A stretch of DNA of 64,000 nt from Hydractinia symbiolongicarpus (taxonomy: Eukaryota; Cnidaria; Hydrozoa; Anthoathecata; Hydractiniidae): contig NC_079880.1 of assembly GCF_029227915.1 (NCBI RefSeq), forward strand, positions 21,514,501-21,578,500, given 5' to 3'. The translations under genes and the position numbers were made by a program. Of the stretch, positions 1-10,230 are shown in pieces; position 1 is the first letter of the stretch, and the number at the start of each line of letters is the position of its first letter. A model generated the notes under the pieces. That model worked only from the letters and a program-made list of their open reading frames with translations, ran no database searches and was not told the DNA's origin.

Positions 1-502
1 AGATTTATTTTCGCGAATACCTATAAAATCGCTAAAATTAATCAAATGAGGGTACAATTAGGTTACCTCTGTATAATCATCATCAAAGGTGTACTTTATC
101 ATCACTAAAACAGATAATACTCAAAGACAATCAGTTTTCTTCACACAAAACTCCAACTTCCAAAAATTACACCACAATAAAAAATATTAGGCACAGACTG
201 ATCAAGGGCTCAATGAAACCTGGCCAGACTCCTCACCTGTTGCAACTATACTGCTAAAAATATCAAGGAAATGCTTGTTAACGCTAGGGTTATATAAGCT
301 CACCGTGGGTAACGTTGGGTGTTATTATTGTTACCATTGTCACTATTGACATAAATGCCAGAACACTTCGAATAAATTTCGAATAATTCCATGAACATTA
401 TTTTACCATAACATCGATCGCCTAGTTATTGGTAACTTTGTATTTACATCAAACTAGCTATCACGCTAGGACAGATAGATTACCACTTTACCAGCAGATT
501 TT

Positions 503-503
<1 letters not shown>
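1..503. other. AT-rich non-coding DNA
   Basis: I see no gene, conserved protein fragment or RNA gene here. The stretch is AT-rich and unstructured up to the microsatellite that starts near position 504. Confidence 0.5.

Positions 504-571
<68 letters not shown>
504..571. repeat. (CT)n dinucleotide microsatellite
   Basis: An uninterrupted run of about 34 CT units. The long Arg-Glu open frame on the opposite strand is only the translation of this run and is not a gene. Such arrays are usually length-polymorphic. Confidence 0.97.
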
Positions 572-573
<2 letters not shown>

Positions 574-1800
574 ATAGGTCCTCCCCATCTGAACACGTTC
601 TCTGACCAGGAAAAGCAGATATTGTTTCCTCGACATTGGCATATGTCTTTGTGGAAGAAATGACACCAATTAAATTAAAGAATTGTGATGCAAAAAAACC
701 TATTATCATGTTTGTGAAAATAAGGAAGGATGTAGGAATCATGGTGAAATATTATCAAATCTATTCACCTATTTTTTGGGAATGACGATTGTTTTGCTAG
801 TCCACTGTTGGATTCTCAACCTCGTGCCCAGGGTCTTGTGGCCCCTGAGCCGTTATTACGAAGTGGCCAACAATTTTCGTGGCTATCAACTTCATCGACA
901 AGGCAAAATGCAAGGTTTACAAATATTTTATAATTGCATCGATTGAGGAAGTAATAAGAGAAGCCGTTATGGTACTATTGAGCAATGTTGGACGATGTTG
1001 CGATATTCGCCTAAACGTTAGTACCCGCTAAAACAACGTACTAAAAGAACGTACCTAACTTCCTCGATCACAATGGAGATTTTACTGAAAGTAACCCATT
1101 GCGGTTCATATCGATTGTATCCTTATAAAATGAAATCAATAAAAATCAGTAATGTCACACAGGGCCGTTTTAATGAACTAAAATCACCGCTATTGCATGT
1201 ATATTTAATTTATCCCTAATTTTAGGTTTGAAGTCTCTGGGTCTTTGTAACCGGTGTTTAAAGTAGGAGATAGTTAGAAAGTATCTAATTACAGACCAAT
1301 TTTAATAGTGCCCTGCTTCTGGAAATTTTAGAGAGAACCGTGTACAACTGTGTTTTTTTTTCTAACTAAACTATAATAATTTATGCTAGTACTTGTGTGT
1401 GCGTAGAAGGTTTTATCTCATTCTCGTCCCCAGGGTTTGTTGCCTATGTCAAAGTCACTAGCGCTTACTTGATGACAAAAACTATGGGGACGAGGTTGAT
1501 TTTATCTGTAATTTTGATATGGCTATTTGTTATTTTTTAACGAAAAGAATATTGTTCTATTTGTAACGAATACACCTTTCCCGAATTTAAATTATCGATT
1601 ATATCATCGGCATTAAAACGAGGCACTTCTTAGTAAACTTTGTAAACACTAAAAATACAGCTGGTGAGTGTGATACTTTTATGCGTTGTGAATGATCTTT
1701 TATTGTGTATTTTTCTAAAGGATTGCAGGTTTTTCTTAACGAAACCACTTATAATGTATTTAAAAACATACTTGTCTTGTAAAAGAAGAATATGTATTTG
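572..1800. other. Non-coding stretch with dispersed hairpin repeats
   Basis: No coding sequence is supported. Two GC-rich patches stand out from the AT-rich background. The one near 780-870 contains a CCCAGGG core. The one at 1423-1494 is bounded by a perfect 10 bp inverted repeat (ctcgtcccca / tggggacgag). Part of the interior of the second recurs in reverse orientation near 16895-16925, so it belongs to a dispersed repeat family. Confidence 0.55.
1423..1494. repeat. Short dispersed palindromic repeat (CCCAGGG family)
   Basis: A 72 bp unit with perfect 10 bp terminal inverted repeats, ctcgtcccca at 1423-1432 and tggggacgag at 1485-1494. The inner segment around 1443-1475 matches the reverse complement of about 16895-16925. 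Relatives with similar GGGGACGA or CCCAGGG ends are seen near 6070, 16160-16250 and 16665-16725. I infer a small non-autonomous element family and cannot assign a superfamily. Confidence 0.55.
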
Positions 1801-1869
1801 TGATGGCGAGTAGCAATCAGAAAGGTCAGCAAGAAATTTATCATACTTTAATCTATCCAGGTATATCAA

Positions 1870-2360
1870 CCTCTCGACCTGGTAACTCTTGTTGCGTACT
1901 GTTATGCAAAAGTTCTACTCTTAATAAACCCAGAGTTAAACAGGCATTGGAATGTTTTCATTTCCATCGGATCCAAGTTTGAGAAAACAATGGGTAAGCA
2001 TCATTTCAAGATATCGTAGAAGGGAAGGTGTGATGTGTTCACAGTAAACAAGAACACAAAAGTATGCGAAGTCCACTTTGAAGTACACTGTGTAAAATTA
2101 GGTTTTGGTTGTGAACGGAAAACATTAATCAATGGCTCTGTGCCATATATATTTACGTTCAAACAAAATAACACAACACAAAAAAGGAAAAGTCCGAAAA
2201 AGGAGCACTTCCTGTAGTAGTCGAAACAGATTCTGAAAGCACATATGAAAGTTCTTCATCTGATTCTGAAGAACAACCTGTTTTTTTCACTCCTGGTGAA
2301 TTAGAAACTATTAAAACTGAGGAATTCAATGTTAAAAGAATAACTAATTGATGATACTAT
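1870..2360 (+). pseudogene. Decayed THAP-type zinc-finger fragment
   Basis: The frame from 1803 contains a Cys-Cys-x3-Cys start followed by an Asn-Lys-Pro-Arg stretch, as in the opening of a THAP (C2CH) zinc finger. It then stops at 1981. A second frame from 2035 resumes with Phe-Thr-Val-Asn-Lys-Asn-Thr-Lys-Val-Cys, Glu-Val-His-Phe and later a Gly-Ser-Val-Pro-Tyr-Ile-Phe motif, which matches the second half of the same domain. A third frame near 2214-2350 is acidic and serine-rich, then terminates. The frame breaks show it is not a working gene. THAP domains occur in P-element-type transposases and in host transcription factors. With no intact downstream domain I favour a transposon remnant. 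Confidence 0.6.
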
Positions 2361-2720
2361 AAACAACTTTACTGAACAGCTAGGTGTGTGTAATGTTGAT
2401 TTAATTTACCCCAATCTTTTGGGATTAATACAGGATTTACATCAATAAACTCATAGGGTTGTGTTTCGTTATGTTTTGATTTATTTGAAGTATTTGATAT
2501 ATTAATATTAGTAACAATCTTGATGGTATGTTCTAACGGTAGTAGTTGGTGTGACAATGTAGATCGAACAAGAAAGTTCGCATATTTAATGTTGTTTTTC
2601 ATGTACTGTCAATACAATGAGCAAAACCAACCCGTTTGTCAACCAAAAGCATATCTAGCAGTTTTAATATTCTTAAATTTATGTTACACAAACTATCATT
2701 AATTCTAGGATCATATAACG

Positions 2721-3071
2721 TTAGATGGATACCTTTTTGTCAGCATTACTTTTTACAGGGCTGACCATAACTAAGTCTGTAAAAATTCTGTTTTTACTTG
2801 GAGCAAATGTTGATGTAAAAATGCTATCAGCAGATATGTATAGTTCATCCCTAAACTTTCTTCCACGCTCCAAAGTCTTAATAATTGCCACACCGTGCTG
2901 TTTACCACTATTTTGACAATGCATTTCAATTTCTTTTATCGTGAACGGCGGCATTCCCCCCATGTTTTCCCTCACGCTTTTTCTTCAGTTTCATCGAAGA
3001 CTAAATCTATATTTTCCTCAATTATTTTAAGCAAAATATCTCTCATAGTATTGTCTTCCTCCATGTTTATA
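2721..3071 (-). pseudogene. Broken uncharacterised ORF, possibly transposon-derived
   Basis: Read on the minus strand, a start at 3071 opens an acidic, hydrophobic stretch (Met-Glu-Glu-Asp-Asn... Val-Phe-Asp-Glu-Thr-Glu-Glu-Lys). It runs into a stop near 2982, and the neighbouring frame then carries on for about 80 residues. That second part contains Ile-Lys-Glu-Ile-Glu-x-His, Ser-Gly-Lys and Ile-Lys-Thr-Leu-Glu-Arg-Gly before ending at 2721. The pieces look like one protein with a single frameshift, or with an unspliced short intron at the gtgagg there. I have seen similar N-terminal segments in repetitive cnidarian proteins but cannot name the family. Confidence 0.35.
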
Positions 3072-4324
3072 TGAACGCGGATTTGCCTCGTTTTCATGCA
3101 CGCAATATTTTACAAAATATAAATTCGGGAAAGGTGTATTAGTTACTCTTTTCCACATCGACTCCTTATGTCTTCATTCTATTATTTGGTTTTAGAATTA
3201 CTCCGGTATTTCTTAGCCCAAAGTCTTTCGTTTGGGCATTCGACCCTTCGCAAATACTAATATTAGTGCGCTAATCTTTTACTGGCATCGTGATCCGCTT
3301 AGAGATGTTACAAATGCGCGTTTGCGTCATTTTATCACATAGCACCACCTCTAGCAAATGTTTTCACCTTGACCAACAACTTGCGACCGTTCTTTGTGTA
3401 TTTTTTACTTCCTCATAGTCCTCCCCGGTAGGCGCGTGTCACTGCAGTCTGTGTTCGCGAAGTGGCAAGATTTCTGAGAACCTTTACCCTTTTTATAGTC
3501 CAGCATTCATCCTTGTGTGTACATACTGTCAATTTTATGCTGGCCACGCACGCTAAATCTGTTGTCGGCTCAGTTTTAAATTCATCTACATATCACGTGT
3601 TCGACGTATCTAGCACCGATCCTTGTGTGATATTCACTACTTACCTTTTTTATATTGCATCACTCACTTAGGCGCAGTGGTCCTCTTAGCCAATCAGTAT
3701 CTAACTATTACAGGTGCAATTGACTGAGTCTCCTTTAGGCAATGATGAAACACGTTTTTCTCTTTCCTTATTTACCTCGCTAGTCATTGTACCATATTTA
3801 TGTTAAACAATTCTGTTAAGCATGGCCAACAAAAAAACCGACAGAGAACTAAAAGAGGCAGCCTATTTGTCATAAACAGACCCTTGATAATAAGCAATGG
3901 CTAACGCCAAGTCGGGTTACTTTGATTCTATCATGGATCAATATCGTTACTCAAGCAGAAAGCGGTATAAGAAACAAGGCCTGCGCGTCTGAAGCCTTTG
4001 TTACTTAGGTCGTCCCTTTACCCACACAGAATCCTTCGTCTACATTACGATTCCCTCAATCCTCTCCAGAGAGTCGTGACAGTCATTTAAAAAAACGTTT
4101 ATAACCTGACAGGTTTTCTTGTTATTATTTGCTACATAGATAATGAAAGATTGCGTAAGAAACGTTAAAAGTTATAAACATTAAAACACTTAGAGCACTT
4201 ATTGTCTCAAGCTCTTCTAACACAGCATCTACTTTAAGCAAACAGTTATTGCAAACTAATCTTACTGCAAAAAAATAAACACCCTCTTTTACAGAAGTTA
4301 CCGCAAATCAACAAAAGTTTAAAG
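3072..4324. other. Intergenic, upstream of the first METTL27-like gene
   Basis: No supported gene. The last part before 4325 should contain the promoter and 5' UTR of the methyltransferase gene, but I see no convincing TATA box or other core element. Confidence 0.45.
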
Positions 4325-5636
4325 ATGGCGGAAAATAAAAAAAGTTTAAAGATAGCGGAAAATAAAAAAGGTCAAATTCTCAGTGACGAGGATATAAAGC
4401 TTGCTTTATATTACTACGAGAAGTTGTACTCAAACGTAGAGAATTTGTCAGGAACCTATGATGATCTTTCTTCTATATACGATGAAGCTGTCTCTATTTT
4501 CAAATATGACGCCTACAAAAGACTTGCAAAAGATTTAGCCGTATTTCTGGAGCATAAACATTTGGAAGAAAAATTGATTTTAGATGTTGGATGTGGTAAT
4601 GGAAATCTTGGGAAATCTCTTGTTGAAGAAGGATTTAAAAATATCGATGGATTAGATATATCGGAGAAGTTGTTGGAGATGTGTAAAGAAACAAAATGTT
4701 ACAATAAATTGTATAAAGGTTAGTTAATAAGCACAACCAAAGCCACGCTTACTTGTCATGAAATGGTTGCCTGTTTTATTACTGTTACTGACATAGCAAT
4801 TTATGGAGTTTTTAATGGCAGTGTTGGAAATCTCGAAAACTTGTTCTGCATGTTTAGATTTACTAAATCACCAAAAAGTTTGACATCATAACCCCTGACG
4901 CTTGTTTTGAGAGAGCTTCAAAGGGTCAGAAAAAAATGTTTTAAAGTCTCCAGGTTGCCGGCAAACGGGTTTACCAGCCTTAAGGTAGGCCCTGAGGCAA
5001 CCCCGACCCCTAGGCTATATGTTTCTTTTTTTATAAAGGGACGACGTCCCCATATCAAAAAGAGAAAAAAAGCCTTGGGATCGAGGATAGCTTTGAGGGC
5101 CATATCTGAAATGTGGTCTTCCGATCTATATTTAGATCGAAATTAAGTGTTCTTTGCGGGAAAATTTTCAACATTTCGGCTCTAAAGGTGCACTTGTTAA
5201 ATGAAGTGCAGTGAGTAAGTGTGTATAAATTGTTGTTATGATGTCTTTTGATGTAAGACAATTATTGACTTATTGATTTATTTATTGACAACATAATTAA
5301 ATTGTGATTATTTCTGTAGAACCATTGACAGCTAATCCAACACCGGATATTGAAGATAACTCATACGACATTGCTGTTTCCAGTGGATGCTACGTCGCGG
5401 GTCATATACCACTGGATACGCTATTTGAACTAACACGTATTGTGAAGCCTGGTGGTTATATATTCTACACACTTCATGACCCTAACTACACGATGGATTA
5501 CATGAATTGGCATGGAAAGTTAATGAAAGAAAAGAAAGCTGAGTTGATCTCTATGAAACTGGCACCATACAGATTGGAACCACGAAAGAACTTTGAACAA
5601 GTTTATGCTTATTACGTGTTGTTTAGAGTGTTATAA
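4325..5636 (+). CDS. METTL27-like SAM-dependent methyltransferase, copy A (2 exons)
   Basis: Coding exons 4325-4718 and 5320-5636, joined in phase 1 by a gt...ag intron, give 236 aa. The protein is a class I Rossmann-fold methyltransferase. Motif I reads Leu-Asp-Val-Gly-Cys-Gly-Asn-Gly-Asn-Leu-Gly and is followed by an Asp-Gly-Leu-Asp post-I acidic turn. The second exon has Tyr-Asp-Ile-Ala-Val (motif II region) and a Val-Lys-Pro-Gly-Gly-Tyr turn (motif III). The order and spacing, with Gln/Glu-Pro-Leu after the splice point and a Thr/Val-Lys-Pro-Gly-Gly loop, resemble vertebrate METTL27 (WBSCR27), whose substrate I do not know. No signal peptide or membrane segment is visible, so it is probably cytosolic. 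The start has a purine at -3 (aag atg g). A polyadenylation signal aataaa lies at 5733-5738. The ~600 bp intron contains a GC-rich dispersed repeat around 4920-5105. It converges on copy B at 6788-8218. Confidence 0.85.
4920..5105. repeat. Dispersed GC-rich repeat inside the METTL27-like intron
   Basis: This patch is visibly more GC-rich than the surrounding intron. Its general design recurs at about 16150-16262: a ccccgacccc or ggccccagg core, a run of T or A, paired gacgtcc or gacaccg segments, and a gggatcgagg tail. I infer a family of small hairpin-forming elements. The open frames on both strands here are by-products of the palindromic composition. Confidence 0.45.
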
Positions 5637-5739
5637 ATATTTTTAGGCACCTTTTCAATACTGCAAGGGTGTATTATATGCCCCTAAAATTTATAAGGTG
5701 TATATGCACACCCCTGAGATGTAAAACTGATTAATAAAT

Positions 5740-6787
5740 GCATAAGAAGGTTAAAAGAAGAATTTGGAACTATTAAAAATGTATTCAGTATTTACTAACA
5801 TCTTCAAATGGTGCGACGCTCCGTCTCAACCACCAACGTTTTGGCGTTTAGCAAAAAATAATAGAATCTAATTGGAACAAATTTAATGTAATAATTGATT
5901 TTGTTTTTACTATTGTTTTCAAAATTAAATCTTTTAAAAAAAATTTAAGTCGTTAAAATTTTAATCAGCAAATTGTAAATAACAAAGTTTTTGTCATTAG
6001 AGATAGCTAAGAGTTTAGAGTTAATGTATAAAAATATGTGCAACCTATTTCGCGTAATAACGGCTCAGGGGTCACAAGATCCTGGGGACATAACACGAAT
6101 AAAAGTCATTCTAAAGTGCAGAAGCAAAGCTGGTCAATCACTACTGCTAGGTGAACTTGACTCGATGGTACAGAAGTATCTTTTAGCAGCAAGCAACTAA
6201 GGAGCAGTAATCACCAGGTTCAGTTCTGTTTCCGCCGCAAAAGCCGTCATCAAGAAGTATCTGAATGTTGTTGGTAACATCGATTTTGATTCATCCAATG
6301 ACCTAAAAGTTTATTTGTTAGGATGGTTACAGCCATGATTGCTATCAGGCTTTTAGGTGAATTCTCAAGATAAGCCATAGCCTCCCTCAATTCAAATTCC
6401 CTGAAAATATCGCGGGAATAAACTTCGTGGTTGACGGATTTTGAAAAATCTCGCGCAATTAACTTTTGCGGAGAAGGCTCAAAACTTCGAAACCATTTGG
6501 CCGCGAAACCCTTTGAGGGTATATCACCATCTTTGATCGAAAACGTCACGTATACATTATTTTCTCTGCATGCTTAATTTCGGATGATTTTTAGCTTTGC
6601 TTCACCACGTACACGTTTCATTCTTATATAAAAAACGCAACAGGCCTTAGTCAAGCGCGATATTGTACTCAACGGCGCGAAAAAAAAAAATAAAGCTTCG
6701 CACGAAATTGTAGTGTAACAAAAACGCATTGTATTTTAAAAGGATATTTTACTATATATGAAATGGACGTAAAGTGCTACGAAGAAA
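5740..6787. other. Intergenic between convergent methyltransferase genes, with a transposase remnant
   Basis: No intact gene. Around 6040-6290 (+) the translation contains Ser-Leu-Leu-Leu-Gly-Glu-Leu-Asp-Ser-Met-Val-Gln-Lys-Tyr-Leu followed by Ala-Ala-Lys-Ala-Val-Ile. This resembles the region just after the DNA-binding domain of jerky/pogo-type DDE transposases, where a Gly-Arg-Pro-Leu-Leu-Leu-Gly-x-Leu-Asp-x-x-Val segment is common. It is interrupted by stops and is a remnant at most. The rest is AT-rich with nothing recognisable. Confidence 0.4.
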
Positions 6788-8218
6788 TTACAAAACTTTA
6801 AATAACACGAAGTAACCGTAGCTTAACTTGAAATCATTTCGTGACTCCAATTTGTATGGTTCCAAAGTCATCGAGATCAATTCAGCTTTCTTTTCTTTCA
6901 TTATCTTTCCATGCCAATTCATATAATCCATCGTGTAGTTAGGGTCATGAAGTGTGTAGAATATATAACCACCAGGTTTTACTATACGTGTCAATTCAAA
7001 TAGCGTATCCATTGAAATGTGATTTACGATGTAACATCCAGTGGAAATAGCAATGTCGTATGTATTCTCCTCAATTCCAGGAGTTGGATTGGCTGTTAGT
7101 GAAACTATATAAAATTAACCACATGCAATTGGAAAAATTATTAATATGAACTAAGATGCGTACAGAAATGACAATGTTTTGGCGAAATGAAATATTCCTC
7201 CCCCGCTCTACTACAAAAATGATGAGATATACAGTATACTCTCGTTGGGACATTCAAGGGACGAAGGAAAAATGAGAAGGAGAAAAAATGTAGTATATAG
7301 TGGCCGCCCTACTTATCCGGGGTTCCACTTAACGAGAGTATACTGTATGTTTAATTCCATCGGCATCTCAAATTTCTAACAACATGAAAATTCGCAAAAC
7401 CATTTTAAACTTTGGAGTAAAATATTTTATGAACTTGAAGATTTTCAAAAAAAAACTGATGTTGCATTTGCACATATGTGGCGACACAATAAAATTTTCG
7501 GGCAAAAGTAACAAAATTAACTTAGCCGAAAAAAATTGTCTCGTGTCCCCGTGGCTTTACTCTTCATATTCGCAATGCATTAAGGTAGTTGTATTCATCG
7601 TGACACCCCAAGCAGCAAAGACATATCTCTGCTCCATAGCTAATGTTGGTGTTTGTAGCATCTTTTTCCTCAGGTTTAAACCCCTGGCTAGAGCTTTGAA
7701 AAAAAAGATGGGGTCAGAATCAATATTGTTGTTTAAATCTTGAATATTTTCCTTGTTGTTGTCGTTGTTGTCAATTTTTTGCACAATGTCAAAGCGTTCT
7801 AGCGTTTGTTTTGATATTGTTAAATACAACTAAGCACGTGTCCAAACAAACCTTTGTACAATTTCTTGTAACATTTTGAATCTTTACACATCTCCAAAAA
7901 TTTCTCAGGTATATCTAATCCATCGATATTTTTAAATCCTTCTTCAACTAGAGATTTTCCAAGACTACCTGTACCACATCCAACATCTAAAATCTTTTGT
8001 TTTTCTAAGTTTTTATGTTTTAACAATTTAGCTAACTCGTTGGCGAGCCGCTTCGGAGAATCGAATTGAACTATGGAAGCCACCCTATCATAGATAGGAG
8101 CAAGCTCATTGTAGCCGGCTGTTAAATCATCCAAGTTTGAATACAGTTTATCGTAAAACTTTGTAGCAAACTCCCGATCTTCATCGCTAATAGTCGCTCT
8201 CCCGGCAGCGGTTGACAT
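6788..8218 (-). CDS. METTL27-like SAM-dependent methyltransferase, copy B (2 exons)
   Basis: Exons 8218-7852 and 7104-6788 join in phase 1 to give 227 aa. The intron sits at the same residue as in copy A (after Lys-Leu-Tyr-Lys), and the second exon is the same length (317 nt). Motif I is Leu-Asp-Val-Gly-Cys-Gly-Thr-Gly-Ser-Leu-Gly, which is closer to the usual class I methyltransferase consensus than copy A's Asn-Gly-Asn. Motif III is Val-Lys-Pro-Gly-Gly-Tyr. The C-terminal block is close to copy A apart from scattered substitutions, while the N-terminal 15 or so residues differ. The intron carries a 114 bp pogo-like MITE at 7232-7345. The two genes are convergent, so the pair arose by inverted duplication or a later inversion. 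Both copies read as intact; the substrate is unknown. Confidence 0.87.
7232..7345. mobile_element. pogo/Tc1-mariner-type MITE
   Basis: The ends are inverted repeats, cagtatactctcgtt at 7232-7246 and its complement aacgagagtatactg ending at 7345. The element is flanked by TA at 7230-7231 and 7346-7347, the target duplication of the Tc1/mariner/pogo superfamily. At 114 bp it has no coding capacity. The CAGTA...CTCTCGTT termini look like the pogo/Tigger type. It lies in the intron of the copy B methyltransferase and does not touch the splice sites. Confidence 0.85.
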
Positions 8219-8439
8219 CTTTAACTACCTTATCGCTAAAACGTTGAAAAAAAAGTTTAGTAACCTAAAATATTAGTCACGTGCACAGAATTTTTTTATC
8301 ACCTAAATTTTAAAAACATTTATGGAGAAAAAAATTTTAAAGCCAAAATATTTGAAATAAAATGGATAAGCTACATGCAAAGGGAATTTATAAATTCTCA
8401 ATTTTGAATATTATAAAATGTAAACAAAGAAACCCTCTT

Positions 8440-8660
8440 ATTTTTGACGCATTTTGGTGCCTAATGCGCCGCAAAAAATTTTGGTCGGTGAACAATAAAG
8501 ACGGTAAAAGTCGTTAGTTGGTATAAAAAATAGTCGGAAAGAATTTTGGTCGCTGAAATTTAACGTCGGTAAAAATGGTTAGTTGGTATAAAAAAAGAGA
8601 CGGAAAAAATTTTAGTCAGTGAAAAATAACTGAAGTGAAAATTGATCACTTCTTGCCCAC
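8440..8660. repeat. Degenerate tandem repeat, ~70 bp unit
   Basis: Segments containing ggtcggtgaa, gtcggtaaaa, gttagttggtataaaaa and gacggaaaaa recur two to three times in order with substitutions. It lies upstream of the copy B methyltransferase start, so it is in that gene's presumed promoter region. I see no open frame. Confidence 0.6.
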
Positions 8661-10230
8661 TTTTTAAAGACGTTTGTTTGTTAAAAGTAAGTCTTACACT
8701 ATGGTTACCTTGTGCTCTTTTGAGCAACAAATTAAAAACTGCAACGTTGACTTGTGAGCTATATGGATAAAACGAAAAGGTTCTGCCTTTCGCTTTAAAA
8801 GAACAGTCACGAAAGAAAAGGAGTAATTACACTAGGCCAATTTCAGACAGATGTAATTACACTAGACCATTTATAGTGGTACTAATCAAGTCTAAGTGAA
8901 ATAACCATATCTTAAGATAAAAACACATCAAAAAGATTCACCAAGGCAAAGCATTATGCTTTTATAAAAAAAAATTATGTGTAGAAACTTTCACAGAGAG
9001 AAACTTCAGCGAATAGGAAAATATTATTTATTTCGCAAACATTAATTTTCGAGAATAAGTCGCATTAAAGAAATTAAAATTTTTCGAAAAATTTTTTCGC
9101 GCTTATAAAATTCTACGAACGAAGAATTTTGCGATTTAAACCTATGCAAATACGACAGAAATTTCCGAAATTTGCGAAAATTTCTGTCCGTAAAAGTTTC
9201 TGCATTTAAAGAAAATTTATCGCATCATTGTGCTGAAACAACAATAACATTTTTGGTAAAAAAACAAAAAATAATAACCCATTACATGTATTTTACTAGG
9301 TTTAGAATATAACGTGCAAAGTTATTAATATATGATTATGTGCATTTACAAAATCGACTATTTATAAGCTCTAAAATAGACAAAAATAAACTTCAATAAA
9401 GCAGGCTCAGATACTTCATTGTCTGAAATTTTGGCGGAAAGAAAATATTTAACGGTGTTTTCTCGAAAAAATGGAAATATATCGAACTTGGTCAACCACA
9501 AGTTAATTCCGCGAGAGTGAAAAAAATGGGCGTATTTTTCGATTCGCGAAAATTTTTTCGCGAAATTTTTGAAAATGAAGTATAATCTAACGTAAAATTA
9601 AAACAAATTAAAATAAGTAACAAAACATAAAAATACTAATATGAATGTTATATATTATGCAGTCTGAGTTTATTTATAAATTTAAACGAGAAACGCTGTT
9701 TATAAAAAAATGTGCATGGTGGAAAAACCTTCTGTAAATATCGACTTCGAGTAACATCTCAATTTAACAAGTTTACAACAGAAAGGAATAAAAACGTAAC
9801 TGAATAGAGAAATACTTTTCAGTAGCATGTTCAGAAGATTTCTCCTTGTTGAAATTATGGAAATTAGTAACACATGATCAATAAAATCTCAAAACACAAA
9901 GAGTTGTATACCCATATCACATCCAAACAGAAAACGCCTTACACTTCTCATTTCACAAATCAAATTATAAAATTTAAATTACAAAGTGCAATGAGCTTCA
10001 GATTTTGAACAAAACAGTAAACAAAATCATTGTTCTTTTAATATCAATCTATCCAGAAATTGGTGATAAAATTTCTAAATCAGTTCAAAAGTATTGCAAA
10101 AAATGTTTTCTATTGCAGTTTATCAATTGAGTGTATGCTTTTTCTAAATCTAAACTTCTAAATTAGTGTAAAAAATGTTTTCTATTGCAATTTATCATTT
10201 GATTGTTTGCTTGTCTGTTGTCATATGACT
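8661..10230. other. AT-rich intergenic DNA
   Basis: No gene is supported. Around 9040-9600 there are many small hairpins built from ttcgcg and gaaaattttt motifs, typical of degraded repeat DNA. A short duplicated phrase (gtaaaaaatgttttctattgca) occurs near 10090 and 10165, just past the 3' end of the next gene. Confidence 0.45.

Noticed and set aside
466-669. Open frame rich in alternating Arg-Glu on the minus strand
   Set aside because: It is only the translation of the CT microsatellite at 504-571.
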